A model generated the notes under the pieces. It worked only from the letters and a program-made list of their open reading frames with translations. It was not told the DNA's origin and ran no database searches. This document shows positions 1 through 5,976 of a DNA stretch of 10,548 nt, piece by piece (the first letter of the stretch is position 1; the number at the start of each line of letters is the position of its first letter). This DNA is from an uncultured Oscillibacter sp. (GTDB lineage: Bacteria; Bacillota; Clostridia; Oscillospirales; Oscillospiraceae). The DNA lies in NCBI GenBank assembly GCA_902476875.1, contig CABSFC010000098.1:1-10548 (forward strand), given 5' to 3'. Position numbers and translations under genes: made by a program.

Positions 1-1085
1 GTCAGACCGGTGCGGCCGCCGGCCTCCACGCCGGAGGCGGACTCCACAAAGGTGGTGACGGTGGAGGTGCCGGTGCAGGCGCCCGCCACGGTGCCGATGG
101 CGTCGGACAGCAGGGCCTCCTTCATGTTGGGCATGTTGCCGTCCTGATCCACCATACCGGCCCGGGAGGCGGTGCCCACCAGAGTGCCGATGGTGTCGAA
201 CATGTCGATCATGCAGAAGGTGATGACCAGCGTGACGGCGGTGAACCAGCCGATCTGCAGGAAGCCGGAGAAGTTGAACTTGAAGAAGGTGGTCTCCATC
301 ATGTCGCCGAAGGGCGGCGCGAAGGAGGCGGTGGAGAGGGACGCGAAGGGATTGACGCCCAGGACGACGGCCTCGCCGGCCCAGTAGATCACGGACGCCA
401 CCAGCATACCCAGCAGCACGGCGGCCTTGATGCCGTGCTTCGCCAGAATCACGATGACGAACAGGCCGATGAACATGGTGACCACCGTCAAAACCATGGT
501 CTTGTAGCCGGAGCCCATGGCGGTCTGGGCCACGCTGGGGGTCAGGGCGCCGAAGAAGTCCCGCATGACATAGAAGGGTCCGCCGGTCTCGGAGTAGACG
601 CCGACGTTGGAGCCCAGGCCGATGTTCATCAGCATCAGGCCAATGGCGGGGGCGATGCCCAGTCGGACGCCCAGAGGGATGGCCTCCACGATCTTCTCCC
701 GGATGTTCAGGACGGACAGGATGATAAACACGATGCCCTCGATGAGGATGATGACCAGCGCGGCCTGGAAGCTCTCCACATAGCTCATCCCGGTGAGGCC
801 CACGATGTTGGCGGCCACCACGGCGAAAAAGCTGTTCAGTCCCATGCCGGGGGCCAGGGCGAAGGGCTTGTTGGCAAGGAAGGCCATGCAGAACATGCCG
901 ATGGCGGAGGCGATGCAGGTGGCCATGAACACGCCGTTCCACAGCGAGGAGCCCACATCAAAATTGGTCAGCAGATTGGGGTTCAGGGCGATGATATACG
1001 CCATCGTCATGAACGTGGTGAGACCCGCCAGGATCTCTGTGCGGACGGTGGTCCCGTTCTCCTTCAGCTTAAAAATTTGCTCCAT
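1..1085 (-). CDS. NCS2-family purine permease (AzgA/PbuG type), 3' end cut off by window
   Basis: This gene encodes a polytopic membrane transporter that probably imports a purine base (guanine, hypoxanthine or adenine) by proton symport. The 361 complete codons show the AzgA-type pattern: an N-terminal TFMTMAYIIALNPN segment (about residues 24-37), the NKPFALAPGMGLNSFFAV motif (about 72-89), a mid-protein IDMFDTIGTLVG motif, and GTSTVTTFVESASGVEAGGR just before the window edge. These match guanine/hypoxanthine permeases of the PbuG group. Family members are usually 430-490 residues, so the missing C-terminal part is about 70-130 residues. ATG is chosen as start because GAGGGAG lies just upstream. 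It has its own promoter at 1165-1193 and sits behind the terminator of the neighbouring unit, so it is independently transcribed. No purine riboswitch is visible. Family assignment is firm; the exact substrate is not determinable here. Confidence 0.93.
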   Translation of the reverse strand, partial: MEQIFKLKENGTTVRTEILAGLTTFMTMAYIIALNPNLLTNFDVGSSLWNGVFMATCIASAIGMFCMAFLANKPFALAPGMGLNSFFAVVAANIVGLTGMSYVESFQAALVIILIEGIVFIILSVLNIREKIVEAIPLGVRLGIAPAIGLMLMNIGLGSNVGVYSETGGPFYVMRDFFGALTPSVAQTAMGSGYKTMVLTVVTMFIGLFVIVILAKHGIKAAVLLGMLVASVIYWAGEAVVLGVNPFASLSTASFAPPFGDMMETTFFKFNFSGFLQIGWFTAVTLVITFCMIDMFDTIGTLVGTASRAGMVDQDGNMPNMKEALLSDAIGTVAGACTGTSTVTTFVESASGVEAGGRTGL

Positions 1086-1100
1086 ACGCTCCCTCTTTCC

Positions 1101-1157
1101 CTGTTTTCCCGTAAAACGCCGATTCTGAAATTTTTTTGCCGGGAAAAACAGTTTTTC
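1101..1157 (-). promoter_or_regulatory. Structured leader of the purine permease mRNA
   Basis: Between the predicted transcription start (about 1158) and the permease ribosome site lie two overlapping inverted repeats. CTGTTTTCCCG (1101-1111, plus strand) can pair with CGGGAAAAACAG (1140-1151), leaving a one-base bulge and a 28-nt loop. GAAAAAC (1143-1149) and GTTTTTC (1151-1157) form a second, tight palindrome that shares bases with the first. The two folds are mutually exclusive, which would suit a switch, but I recognise no known riboswitch class and no run of U that would make an attenuator. Confidence 0.4.
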
Positions 1158-1164
1158 TGCTTTT

Positions 1165-1193
1165 ATCATACGAAAATCCGGCGTCAAAAACAA
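1165..1193 (-). promoter_or_regulatory. Sigma-A-type promoter for the purine permease
   Basis: Read on the minus strand, TTGTTT (1193-1188) and TATGAT (1170-1165) are separated by exactly 17 bp. The -10 box matches the TATAAT consensus at 5 of 6 positions and the -35 box at 4 of 6. The predicted start, near 1158, gives a leader of about 70 nt. An A/T-rich stretch follows upstream. Confidence 0.7.
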
Positions 1194-1204
1194 GTGTTCT
1201 CTGT

Positions 1205-1250
1205 CCGGCATTTCGTGGAAAAAGGTCGACCTTTTTTGGTCATTTCGGTG
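1205..1250. promoter_or_regulatory. Candidate operator: 18-bp perfect palindrome flanked by direct repeats
   Basis: AAAAAGGTCGACCTTTTT (1219-1236) is a perfect 18-bp palindrome lying about 26 bp upstream of the permease -35 box. It is flanked by two copies of CATTTCG (1209-1215 and 1241-1247) in direct orientation, 32 bp apart and centred almost exactly on the palindrome. The arrangement looks like a dimeric repressor or activator site. The regulator is unknown. The repeats loosely resemble the CCGAA core of PurR boxes, but in the wrong relative orientation. Confidence 0.4.
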
Positions 1251-1283
1251 TTCTTTGCAAAATATTACGAAAAAATTTTATGA

Positions 1284-1327
1284 AAAATCACCGAAAATCC
1301 GGATTTTGCCGGGTTTTCGGTGATTTT
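1284..1327 (-). terminator. Intrinsic terminator of the ATPase / LTA-synthase-family unit
   Basis: Arms of 19 nt (1284-1302 and 1309-1327) pair with a single G-T wobble around a 6-nt loop. On the minus strand the stem is followed by TTTTTCATAAAATTTTTT. It begins 13 bp after the stop codon of the upstream gene and separates that unit from the permease promoter. Confidence 0.88.
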
Positions 1328-1340
1328 ATGGCAGGACCCG

Positions 1341-3188
1341 TCAGTATCGGAAATGGGTCCCGTAGTAATACTCCAGGCTCTTGTAGGTCGCGAGCGCCCC
1401 CTGCCCCACCTCGTCCAGCGTCTCGGTGAGCCGGCCGTTTCGCACATAGCGGTCCACCGTGGTCAGCACCGGCAGGATCCGCCAGATCTCCGTGGTGGCC
1501 TGGGCCCAGGCGTCGCCCCGCCAGCCGCACAGGTCAAACAGCAGGTTCATCAAAAAGCAGGAGGACACGTCGGGCCCCTCGCCCACAAAGCCGCCGCCCA
1601 GCGCCGCCCTGGCCGCGTCGTTGGCCCAGATCAGATAGCGGGTGGCGTAGTAGTTGTAAAAGCCCTCCTCCGTGGAGGTGTCCAGGTTGACGCCCAGCTC
1701 CTGATAGGCGGAGTTGCCGTCGCCAAACCAGGGCTTGTGGTCGCCGAAGACCACCACGACCACCGGTCGCTCCTCCGCCCGGAATTGGTCCAGAAGCCAG
1801 CGGAGCTGCTCCGCCGTGTCGGACACGGAACCCAGGTAGTTATCCACAATGTTGGTGGTGGCGGTGGAATACCGGCCGTCGGTATAGTGCTTGCCCCGCC
1901 AGACGCTTTCCGTGTCATAGGGCCCGTGGCCCTGGTAGGTCACGTTGAAGGAGAAGTAGGGCTTCCCCTCCCCGTCCCGGTTTTCCTCGTACAGCCGGAA
2001 GATCTCCGGCAGCAGCACGTCGTCGGTGGCGATACCGCCGGTGTAGAGGTCGCTGAAGCGGTTTTCATAGTAGTAATACGTGGGCAGGCCCAGATAGGCG
2101 TTGACGTTGCGGCGGTTGTAGAACCACTCGTAGCTGGGGTGGCTGCCCTCCACGGCGTAGCCCTGGCTGGAGAAATACCAGCCGTAGGAGTTGGTGTTGG
2201 CGCGGTAGTTCCACTGGTCGGCGTAGCCCGTCAGGAACGCCCGCTCCGTGTTCACCGTGCCGCCGGCGAAGATGTTGGTCACCAGGTTCCCCGTATAGCT
2301 CTCCGCCTCCAGCTGGTGATAGACGGCGTAGGCCGCCTCCCAGTCGATGCCCTCCACGTTTTCAAACAGGGAGAAATCCGCGAAAGCCTCCAGCTGGAGG
2401 GTGATGATATCCACCTTTTCCGCCTCCGGGATGTCCGCCGGCTCGTAGGAATCCAGCAGCGCCTCCGTCTCCCCTTGGCTGTAGCCCTTGGGGGCTTCGA
2501 TGGACCCGGTGGTGACGCTGTGGAGGAAGGGGTAGACGAATCCCTTGGACAAATACACCTGGGTGGAGGACCAGCGGTTGATATAGTCGTAATTCTGGGT
2601 CCTGGTGTTGTAGAGCTGCTTGTCCGCGTAAAGGCGGCTCAGGGGCACGCACAGCGCCGCCCCCGCCAGAAACAGGGGCAGACGCACCCTCCGTTTCGGC
2701 ACGCCCCGGACCAGGAAGAACAGGAGCAGCGTCCCCAGCACGACGCATCCCAGCCCGAACCACACCCGCTTGTCCGGCGTCAGGTCGTAGTTGGCGGTCT
2801 TTGCGATGGAGCCCGCCTCCCGGAGGTATTTCAGGTCCTGAAACATCACGGGATCGTCCCGGAAGCGCAGCTTGTAGTAGTTGCCCAGGGACAGCCCCCA
2901 GACCGGGACCGCGGCGGCCAGGAAAGCGATCCAGGGCCGGCCGATGAGGGCATACAGCAGCAGCACCAGCGCCGCCACGGGGCCGATGTTCAGCGCCAGC
3001 AGCAGCGGCCGCCGGAGGTAGCTCCCCATCAGCACGTCCGGGTAATCTCCGTAGGCAAAGAAGAGGGACAGCAGGCCCAGGCAGACCCCCGCCATCAGCA
3101 GGATTCCCAGGTTCCAGCCCCAGAACGCCGCCCTTCTCCCGCCGGAGAGATCTCCGGGAGAGGTCTGGAACAGCCAGAAATGTCTCAA
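1341..3188 (-). CDS. LTA synthase family protein (sulfatase-fold phosphoglycerol transferase)
   Basis: This is a membrane-anchored alkaline-phosphatase-superfamily enzyme, probably transferring phosphoglycerol or a similar phospho-alcohol from a lipid to a cell-envelope polymer outside the membrane. The 615 residues begin with about five hydrophobic segments (roughly 22-45, 62-83, 85-103, 143-160, 168-187) and continue into a catalytic domain. Metal and active-site residues are visible: Glu267 in LQLEAF, the presumed nucleophile Thr311 in FAGGTVNTERAF, His421 in GHGPY, and Asp483-His484 in FGDHKPW. Length and layout fit the LtaS family. The start is TTG at 3188, because the same frame is closed by a stop two codons upstream and GAGGTG sits 8 nt before it. 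It follows the ATPase gene almost without gap, so the two are probably co-transcribed and translationally coupled. Which polymer it makes cannot be read from sequence. Confidence 0.88.
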   Translation of the reverse strand: MRHFWLFQTSPGDLSGGRRAAFWGWNLGILLMAGVCLGLLSLFFAYGDYPDVLMGSYLRRPLLLALNIGPVAALVLLLYALIGRPWIAFLAAAVPVWGLSLGNYYKLRFRDDPVMFQDLKYLREAGSIAKTANYDLTPDKRVWFGLGCVVLGTLLLFFLVRGVPKRRVRLPLFLAGAALCVPLSRLYADKQLYNTRTQNYDYINRWSSTQVYLSKGFVYPFLHSVTTGSIEAPKGYSQGETEALLDSYEPADIPEAEKVDIITLQLEAFADFSLFENVEGIDWEAAYAVYHQLEAESYTGNLVTNIFAGGTVNTERAFLTGYADQWNYRANTNSYGWYFSSQGYAVEGSHPSYEWFYNRRNVNAYLGLPTYYYYENRFSDLYTGGIATDDVLLPEIFRLYEENRDGEGKPYFSFNVTYQGHGPYDTESVWRGKHYTDGRYSTATTNIVDNYLGSVSDTAEQLRWLLDQFRAEERPVVVVVFGDHKPWFGDGNSAYQELGVNLDTSTEEGFYNYYATRYLIWANDAARAALGGGFVGEGPDVSSCFLMNLLFDLCGWRGDAWAQATTEIWRILPVLTTVDRYVRNGRLTETLDEVGQGALATYKSLEYYYGTHFRY

Positions 3189-3191
3189 AAA

Positions 3192-4097
3192 TCAGTCACC
3201 TCGTTTCGCGTCAGGGGAAGCGGAAAAGTCCGCCTCGTGGGCTTTGAAAAATGCGTAAAAGGCCGCGACGTCCCCCACCTCCGTCCAGCGGCGGACATCC
3301 ACCGGCGTCCGGTCCAGGTCATAGACCCTGGCGCCCCTCATGGCCAGCAGGATGGGCGAGTGTGTGGCGATGACGAACTGGCAGCGGTAAAACCGGGCGG
3401 AGTCCTCCAGGAACTTGGCCAGCTCCAGCTGGAACTGGGCGGACAGGCTGTTCTCCGGCTCGTCCAGCAGATAGAGGCCGCTCTCCTGAATATGGCGGGT
3501 GAAATACAGAAAGCCGCTCTCGCCGTTGGACCGGCCGGGCACGTCCCGCATCAGCTGCCGGTTGACGTAGCGGGAGCCGGTGCCGCGCTGGGCGTCCACC
3601 ACCTTCCGCAGCTCGTCCAGGTCCTCCAGGGAGCGCATCTGAAAATCCGCGTACCGCTTGTCCGTGTACTCCGCCAGCAGTTCCCGCCGCTTCGTGTCGA
3701 TGCCCTCGTTCATACAGCGCAGGTCCAGCAGATAGTCGAACACATCGTCGCTGGTGACGACGCGGCTGGCGGCGAGGGCCTCCCGGTCAAAGGCGCGGGT
3801 CGTCTCCGCCCGGCACAGGCCCAGATAGTCCCCAAAAAAGGCGCTGCGGTTGAACACCGCGCCCCGCCGCAGCTCCAGCTTCTCCCCGATCAGGTTCAGC
3901 AGCGTGGTCTTGCCGCTGCCGTTGCCGCCGCAGAAGATGGTGACGGGCTCGAATTCCAGCCCGGACAGGCCCTTGTTCCGAAAAACGCCAAAGGGATACC
4001 GGCTGCCGTAGCAGGTGCGCTTCGCCTCCCGGTTGTTCTCCAGGAAGCACCACTCCCGGCCCTCGCCGGGCAGGGAAAAGCTCTGTAAATAGATCAT
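3192..4097 (-). CDS. Small ABC/AAA-type ATPase (COG3910-like)
   Basis: This 301-residue protein is a soluble nucleotide-binding ATPase of the predicted-ATPase (AAA_21 / COG3910) kind, built like an ABC ATPase head with no membrane segment. Numbering from ATG at 4097, it has Walker A GGNGSGKT (57-64), a degenerate signature SNGES (190-194), Walker B LYLLDEPE (208-215) and a switch histidine in ATHSPIL (244-250). The residues between the Walker boxes (about 95-185) are mostly helical and charged. An open frame extends to 4187, but those codons run into the glyS terminator and lie upstream of the likely promoter, so I place the start at 4097 (MIYLQSFSLP). AGGAGG at 4118-4113 is 15 nt away, longer than usual, so the start is slightly uncertain. 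It is followed at once by the LTA-synthase-family gene. Its substrate or partner is unknown; a role in envelope synthesis is only inferred from the neighbour. Confidence 0.82.
   Translation of the reverse strand: MIYLQSFSLPGEGREWCFLENNREAKRTCYGSRYPFGVFRNKGLSGLEFEPVTIFCGGNGSGKTTLLNLIGEKLELRRGAVFNRSAFFGDYLGLCRAETTRAFDREALAASRVVTSDDVFDYLLDLRCMNEGIDTKRRELLAEYTDKRYADFQMRSLEDLDELRKVVDAQRGTGSRYVNRQLMRDVPGRSNGESGFLYFTRHIQESGLYLLDEPENSLSAQFQLELAKFLEDSARFYRCQFVIATHSPILLAMRGARVYDLDRTPVDVRRWTEVGDVAAFYAFFKAHEADFSASPDAKRGD
3197..3202 (-). promoter_or_regulatory. Ribosome binding site supporting the TTG start at 3188
   Basis: GAGGTG on the minus strand (3202-3197) lies 8 nt before TTG and inside the last codons of the ATPase gene. 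It decides the start of the LTA-synthase-family gene: there is no ATG between the upstream in-frame stop and the first membrane segment. Confidence 0.7.
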
Positions 4098-4130
4098 CGC
4101 CGCCGCGACCCGCCTCCTCTCTTCCTCGAT

Positions 4131-4160
4131 TTTATCACAGGTCCGCCGTGAAAGCATGAA
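4131..4160 (-). promoter_or_regulatory. Possible weak promoter for the ATPase / LTA-synthase-family unit
   Basis: On the minus strand, GATAAA (4136-4131) is preceded by TG in the extended -10 position, and TTCATG (4160-4155) lies 18 bp upstream. Match to consensus is moderate. Its place between the glyS terminator and the ATPase start codon makes a promoter here likely. Confidence 0.4.
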
Positions 4161-4169
4161 CGTTGTGAA

Positions 4170-4197
4170 AACAGGGCGGGTTTTCACCCGCCCTGTT
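4170..4197 (-). terminator. Intrinsic terminator after glyS
   Basis: AACAGGGCGGGT (4170-4181) pairs perfectly over 12 bp with ACCCGCCCTGTT (4186-4197) around a 4-nt loop. On the minus strand the stem is GC-rich and runs into TTTTCAC. It starts 12 bp beyond the glyS stop codon. Confidence 0.82.
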
Positions 4198-4209
4198 GGG
4201 TCGCGCTTT

Positions 4210-5640
4210 TTAGTAGGCCAGCTTTTCCGCCAGATAGGCCCTGAGCTGATCGATGGGCAGGCGCACCTGCTCCATGGTGTCCCGATCCCGGACGGTGACG
4301 CAGTTGTCGCCTTCCTTGGTGTCGTCGCCCACGGTGTCGAAGTCCACGGTGACGCAGAAGGGCGTGCCGATCTCGTCCTCCCGGCGGTAGCGCTTGCCGA
4401 TGGAGCCGGCGTCGTCGAAGTCCACCATCCAATCCTTACTCAGCTCCCGCTGGATCTCCAGGGCCTTGTCGCTGAGCTTCTTGCTCAGGGGCAGCACGGC
4501 GCACTTGAAGGGCGCCAGGGCGGGGTGCAGGTGCAAAACCGTGCGGACATCGTCCTTGCCGTTCTTGTCCTGGCCCACCACTTCCTCGTCGTAGGCGTCG
4601 CACAGGACGGCCAGCACGGAGCGCTCCACGCCCAGGGAGGGCTCGATGACGTAGGGGATATACCGCTCGTTCTTCTCCTGGTCGAAGTAGGTCAGGTCCT
4701 TGCCGGAGGTGTTCTGATGCTGGGTCAGGTCGTAGTCGGTGCGGTCCGCCACGCCCCACAGCTCGCCCCAGCCGAAGGGGAACAGGAACTCAAAGTCCGT
4801 GGTGGCCTTGGAGTAGAAGCACAGCTCCTCGGGGTCGTGGTCCCGCAGGCGCAGGTTCTCGTCCTTCAGGCCAATGCCCAGCAGCCAGTCGTGGCAGAAG
4901 CCGCGCCAGTAGTTGAACCACTCCAGGTCCGTGCCCGGCTGGCAGAAGAACTCCAGCTCCATCTGCTCGAACTCCCGGACGCGGAAGATGAAGTTGCCCG
5001 GGGTGATCTCGTTGCGGAAGGACTTTCCGATCTGGCCGATGCCGAAGGGCAGCTTGCGGCGGGTGGTCCGCTGGACGTTGACGAAGTTGGTGAAGATGCC
5101 CTGGGCGGTCTCGGGCCGGAGGTACACGGTGTTCTTCGCGTCCTCGGTGACGCCCTGGAAGGTCTTGAACATCAGGTTGAACTGCCGGATGTCGGTGAAG
5201 TTGTGCTTGCCGCAGGTGGGGCAGGGGATGTTGTGCTCCTCCACGAAGTCCTTCATCTCCGCCTGGGAGAAGGCGTCGATGGGCTTGGGCAGGTCAAAGC
5301 CGTTCTCGCCGCACCAGTCCTCGATGAGCTTGTCGGCCCGGAAGCGCTCGTGGCACTCCCGGCAGTCCATCAGGGGGTCGGAGAAGCCCGCCAGATGGCC
5401 GGAGGCCACCCAGGTCTGGGGGTTCATCAAAATGGCGGCGTCCAGACCCACGTTGTAGGGGTTCTCCTGGACGAACTTCTTCCACCAGGCCCGCTTGATG
5501 TTGTTCTTCAGCTCCACGCCCAGGGGGCCGTAGTCCCAGGTGTTGGCCAGGCCGCCGTAGATCTCGGAGCCGGCGAAGATGAAGCCCCGGCCCTTGCACA
5601 GGGCCACGATCTTGTCCATGGTCTTCTCGGTGTTTTTCAT
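4210..5640 (-). CDS. glyS: Glycine--tRNA ligase, single-chain class II type
   Basis: The enzyme charges tRNA-Gly with glycine using ATP, in the cytoplasm. The 476 residues match the dimeric single-chain GlyRS found in eukaryotes, archaea and many Gram-positives, not the two-subunit GlyQ/GlyS form. Visible landmarks are the N-terminal GRGFIFAGSEIYGG (17-30), two cysteine pairs CREC (93-96) and CPTC (140-143) that probably bind zinc, YLRPETAQGIF (173-183), class II motif 2 around FRNEITPGNFIFRVREFEQ (208-226), and motif 3 GVERSVLAVL (337-346). A C-terminal anticodon-binding domain spans about 370-476. The start is firm: GAAGGAG lies 7 nt upstream of ATG. Expression is under a glycine T-box leader (5670-5908) with its own promoter, and the gene ends in a terminator, so it is a one-gene unit. 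Confidence 0.97.
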   Translation of the reverse strand: MKNTEKTMDKIVALCKGRGFIFAGSEIYGGLANTWDYGPLGVELKNNIKRAWWKKFVQENPYNVGLDAAILMNPQTWVASGHLAGFSDPLMDCRECHERFRADKLIEDWCGENGFDLPKPIDAFSQAEMKDFVEEHNIPCPTCGKHNFTDIRQFNLMFKTFQGVTEDAKNTVYLRPETAQGIFTNFVNVQRTTRRKLPFGIGQIGKSFRNEITPGNFIFRVREFEQMELEFFCQPGTDLEWFNYWRGFCHDWLLGIGLKDENLRLRDHDPEELCFYSKATTDFEFLFPFGWGELWGVADRTDYDLTQHQNTSGKDLTYFDQEKNERYIPYVIEPSLGVERSVLAVLCDAYDEEVVGQDKNGKDDVRTVLHLHPALAPFKCAVLPLSKKLSDKALEIQRELSKDWMVDFDDAGSIGKRYRREDEIGTPFCVTVDFDTVGDDTKEGDNCVTVRDRDTMEQVRLPIDQLRAYLAEKLAY

Positions 5641-5669
5641 AGTTACTCTCCTTCTGTTGGCCCAGAGAC

Positions 5670-5705
5670 AAAAAACGCCCCGAGCCGGTTATTCGGCTCA
5701 GGGCG
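5670..5705 (-). terminator. Regulated terminator of the glyS T-box
   Basis: A 12-bp stem with one wobble pair (5694-5705 with 5676-5687) closes a 6-nt loop and is followed on the minus strand by six T (5675-5670). It directly follows the T-box sequence and precedes the glyS ribosome site, the standard position for the conditional terminator. Confidence 0.93.
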
Positions 5706-5908
5706 AATCAAAATCGATCCGTGGTTCCACCTGAATTCGCATCTGGCTGATGCGCACTCTGTCCCGGTAACGGCGGGGACCGGCGAAGCATTTCCGCTCC
5801 GCGGCTCAAAGGCGCCTTCTCCCGTGTTCCGCGGGGACTTGCACCGACCGTCCCCTCTCTGGCGCGGATATTCCGGAATACTGTTCCTTTTCACAGCCTT
5901 TTATTCGT
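5670..5908 (-). promoter_or_regulatory. Glycine-specific T-box leader of glyS
   Basis: The glyS leader carries the signature AGGTGGAACCACGG (5732-5719, minus strand), the T-box that pairs with the acceptor end of uncharged tRNA. The pairing tetranucleotide reads UGGA, complementary to the UCCA end of tRNA-Gly. A stem I distal hairpin (GGGGAC, then the GGTGCAA bulge motif, then GTCCCC) lies at about 5859-5833. The specifier region reads GAAGGCGCCTTTGAG (5819-5805), placing GGC, a glycine codon, at 5816-5814. When uncharged tRNA-Gly is scarce, transcription should stop at the adjacent terminator; when it binds, the antiterminator forms and glyS is expressed. Codon, tetranucleotide and downstream gene agree. 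Confidence 0.94.
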
Positions 5909-5915
5909 GGGTGAG

Positions 5916-5944
5916 AGTTTATCACGTTTTTTGAGGAATGTCAA
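5916..5944 (-). promoter_or_regulatory. Promoter of the T-box / glyS unit
   Basis: A perfect TTGACA (5944-5939, minus strand) is followed after 17 bp by TAAACT (5921-5916), with TG one base before it as in extended -10 promoters. The predicted start near 5909 lies just before the T-box leader. The -35 box lies only 32 bp beyond the stop codon of the upstream gene, and I see no terminator in that gap, so some read-through from the sigma unit into the leader is possible. Confidence 0.85.
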
Positions 5945-5976
5945 GGGCCCCTTCTTCCGCTGTCCACCCCGTATTT

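Noticed and set aside
1086..1283. Purine riboswitch upstream of the permease
   Set aside because: The leader from the predicted start is only about 70 nt and lacks the conserved three-way junction sequences and an expression-platform terminator.
1320..4088. A 922-codon plus-strand open frame across the ATPase and LTA-synthase-family genes
   Set aside because: It is antisense to two genes with intact catalytic motifs. Its product is low-complexity (Val, Gly, Gln, His, Pro rich), as expected from the reverse complement of GC-rich codons.
4156..5934. A 592-codon plus-strand open frame opposite glyS and its leader
   Set aside because: It runs antisense through a complete glyS and through the T-box, and its translation is repetitive Leu/Val/Gly/His without any domain.
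5945..5976. Terminator after the sigma-linked membrane protein gene
   Set aside because: No GC-rich dyad with a T-run is present in this 32-bp gap.
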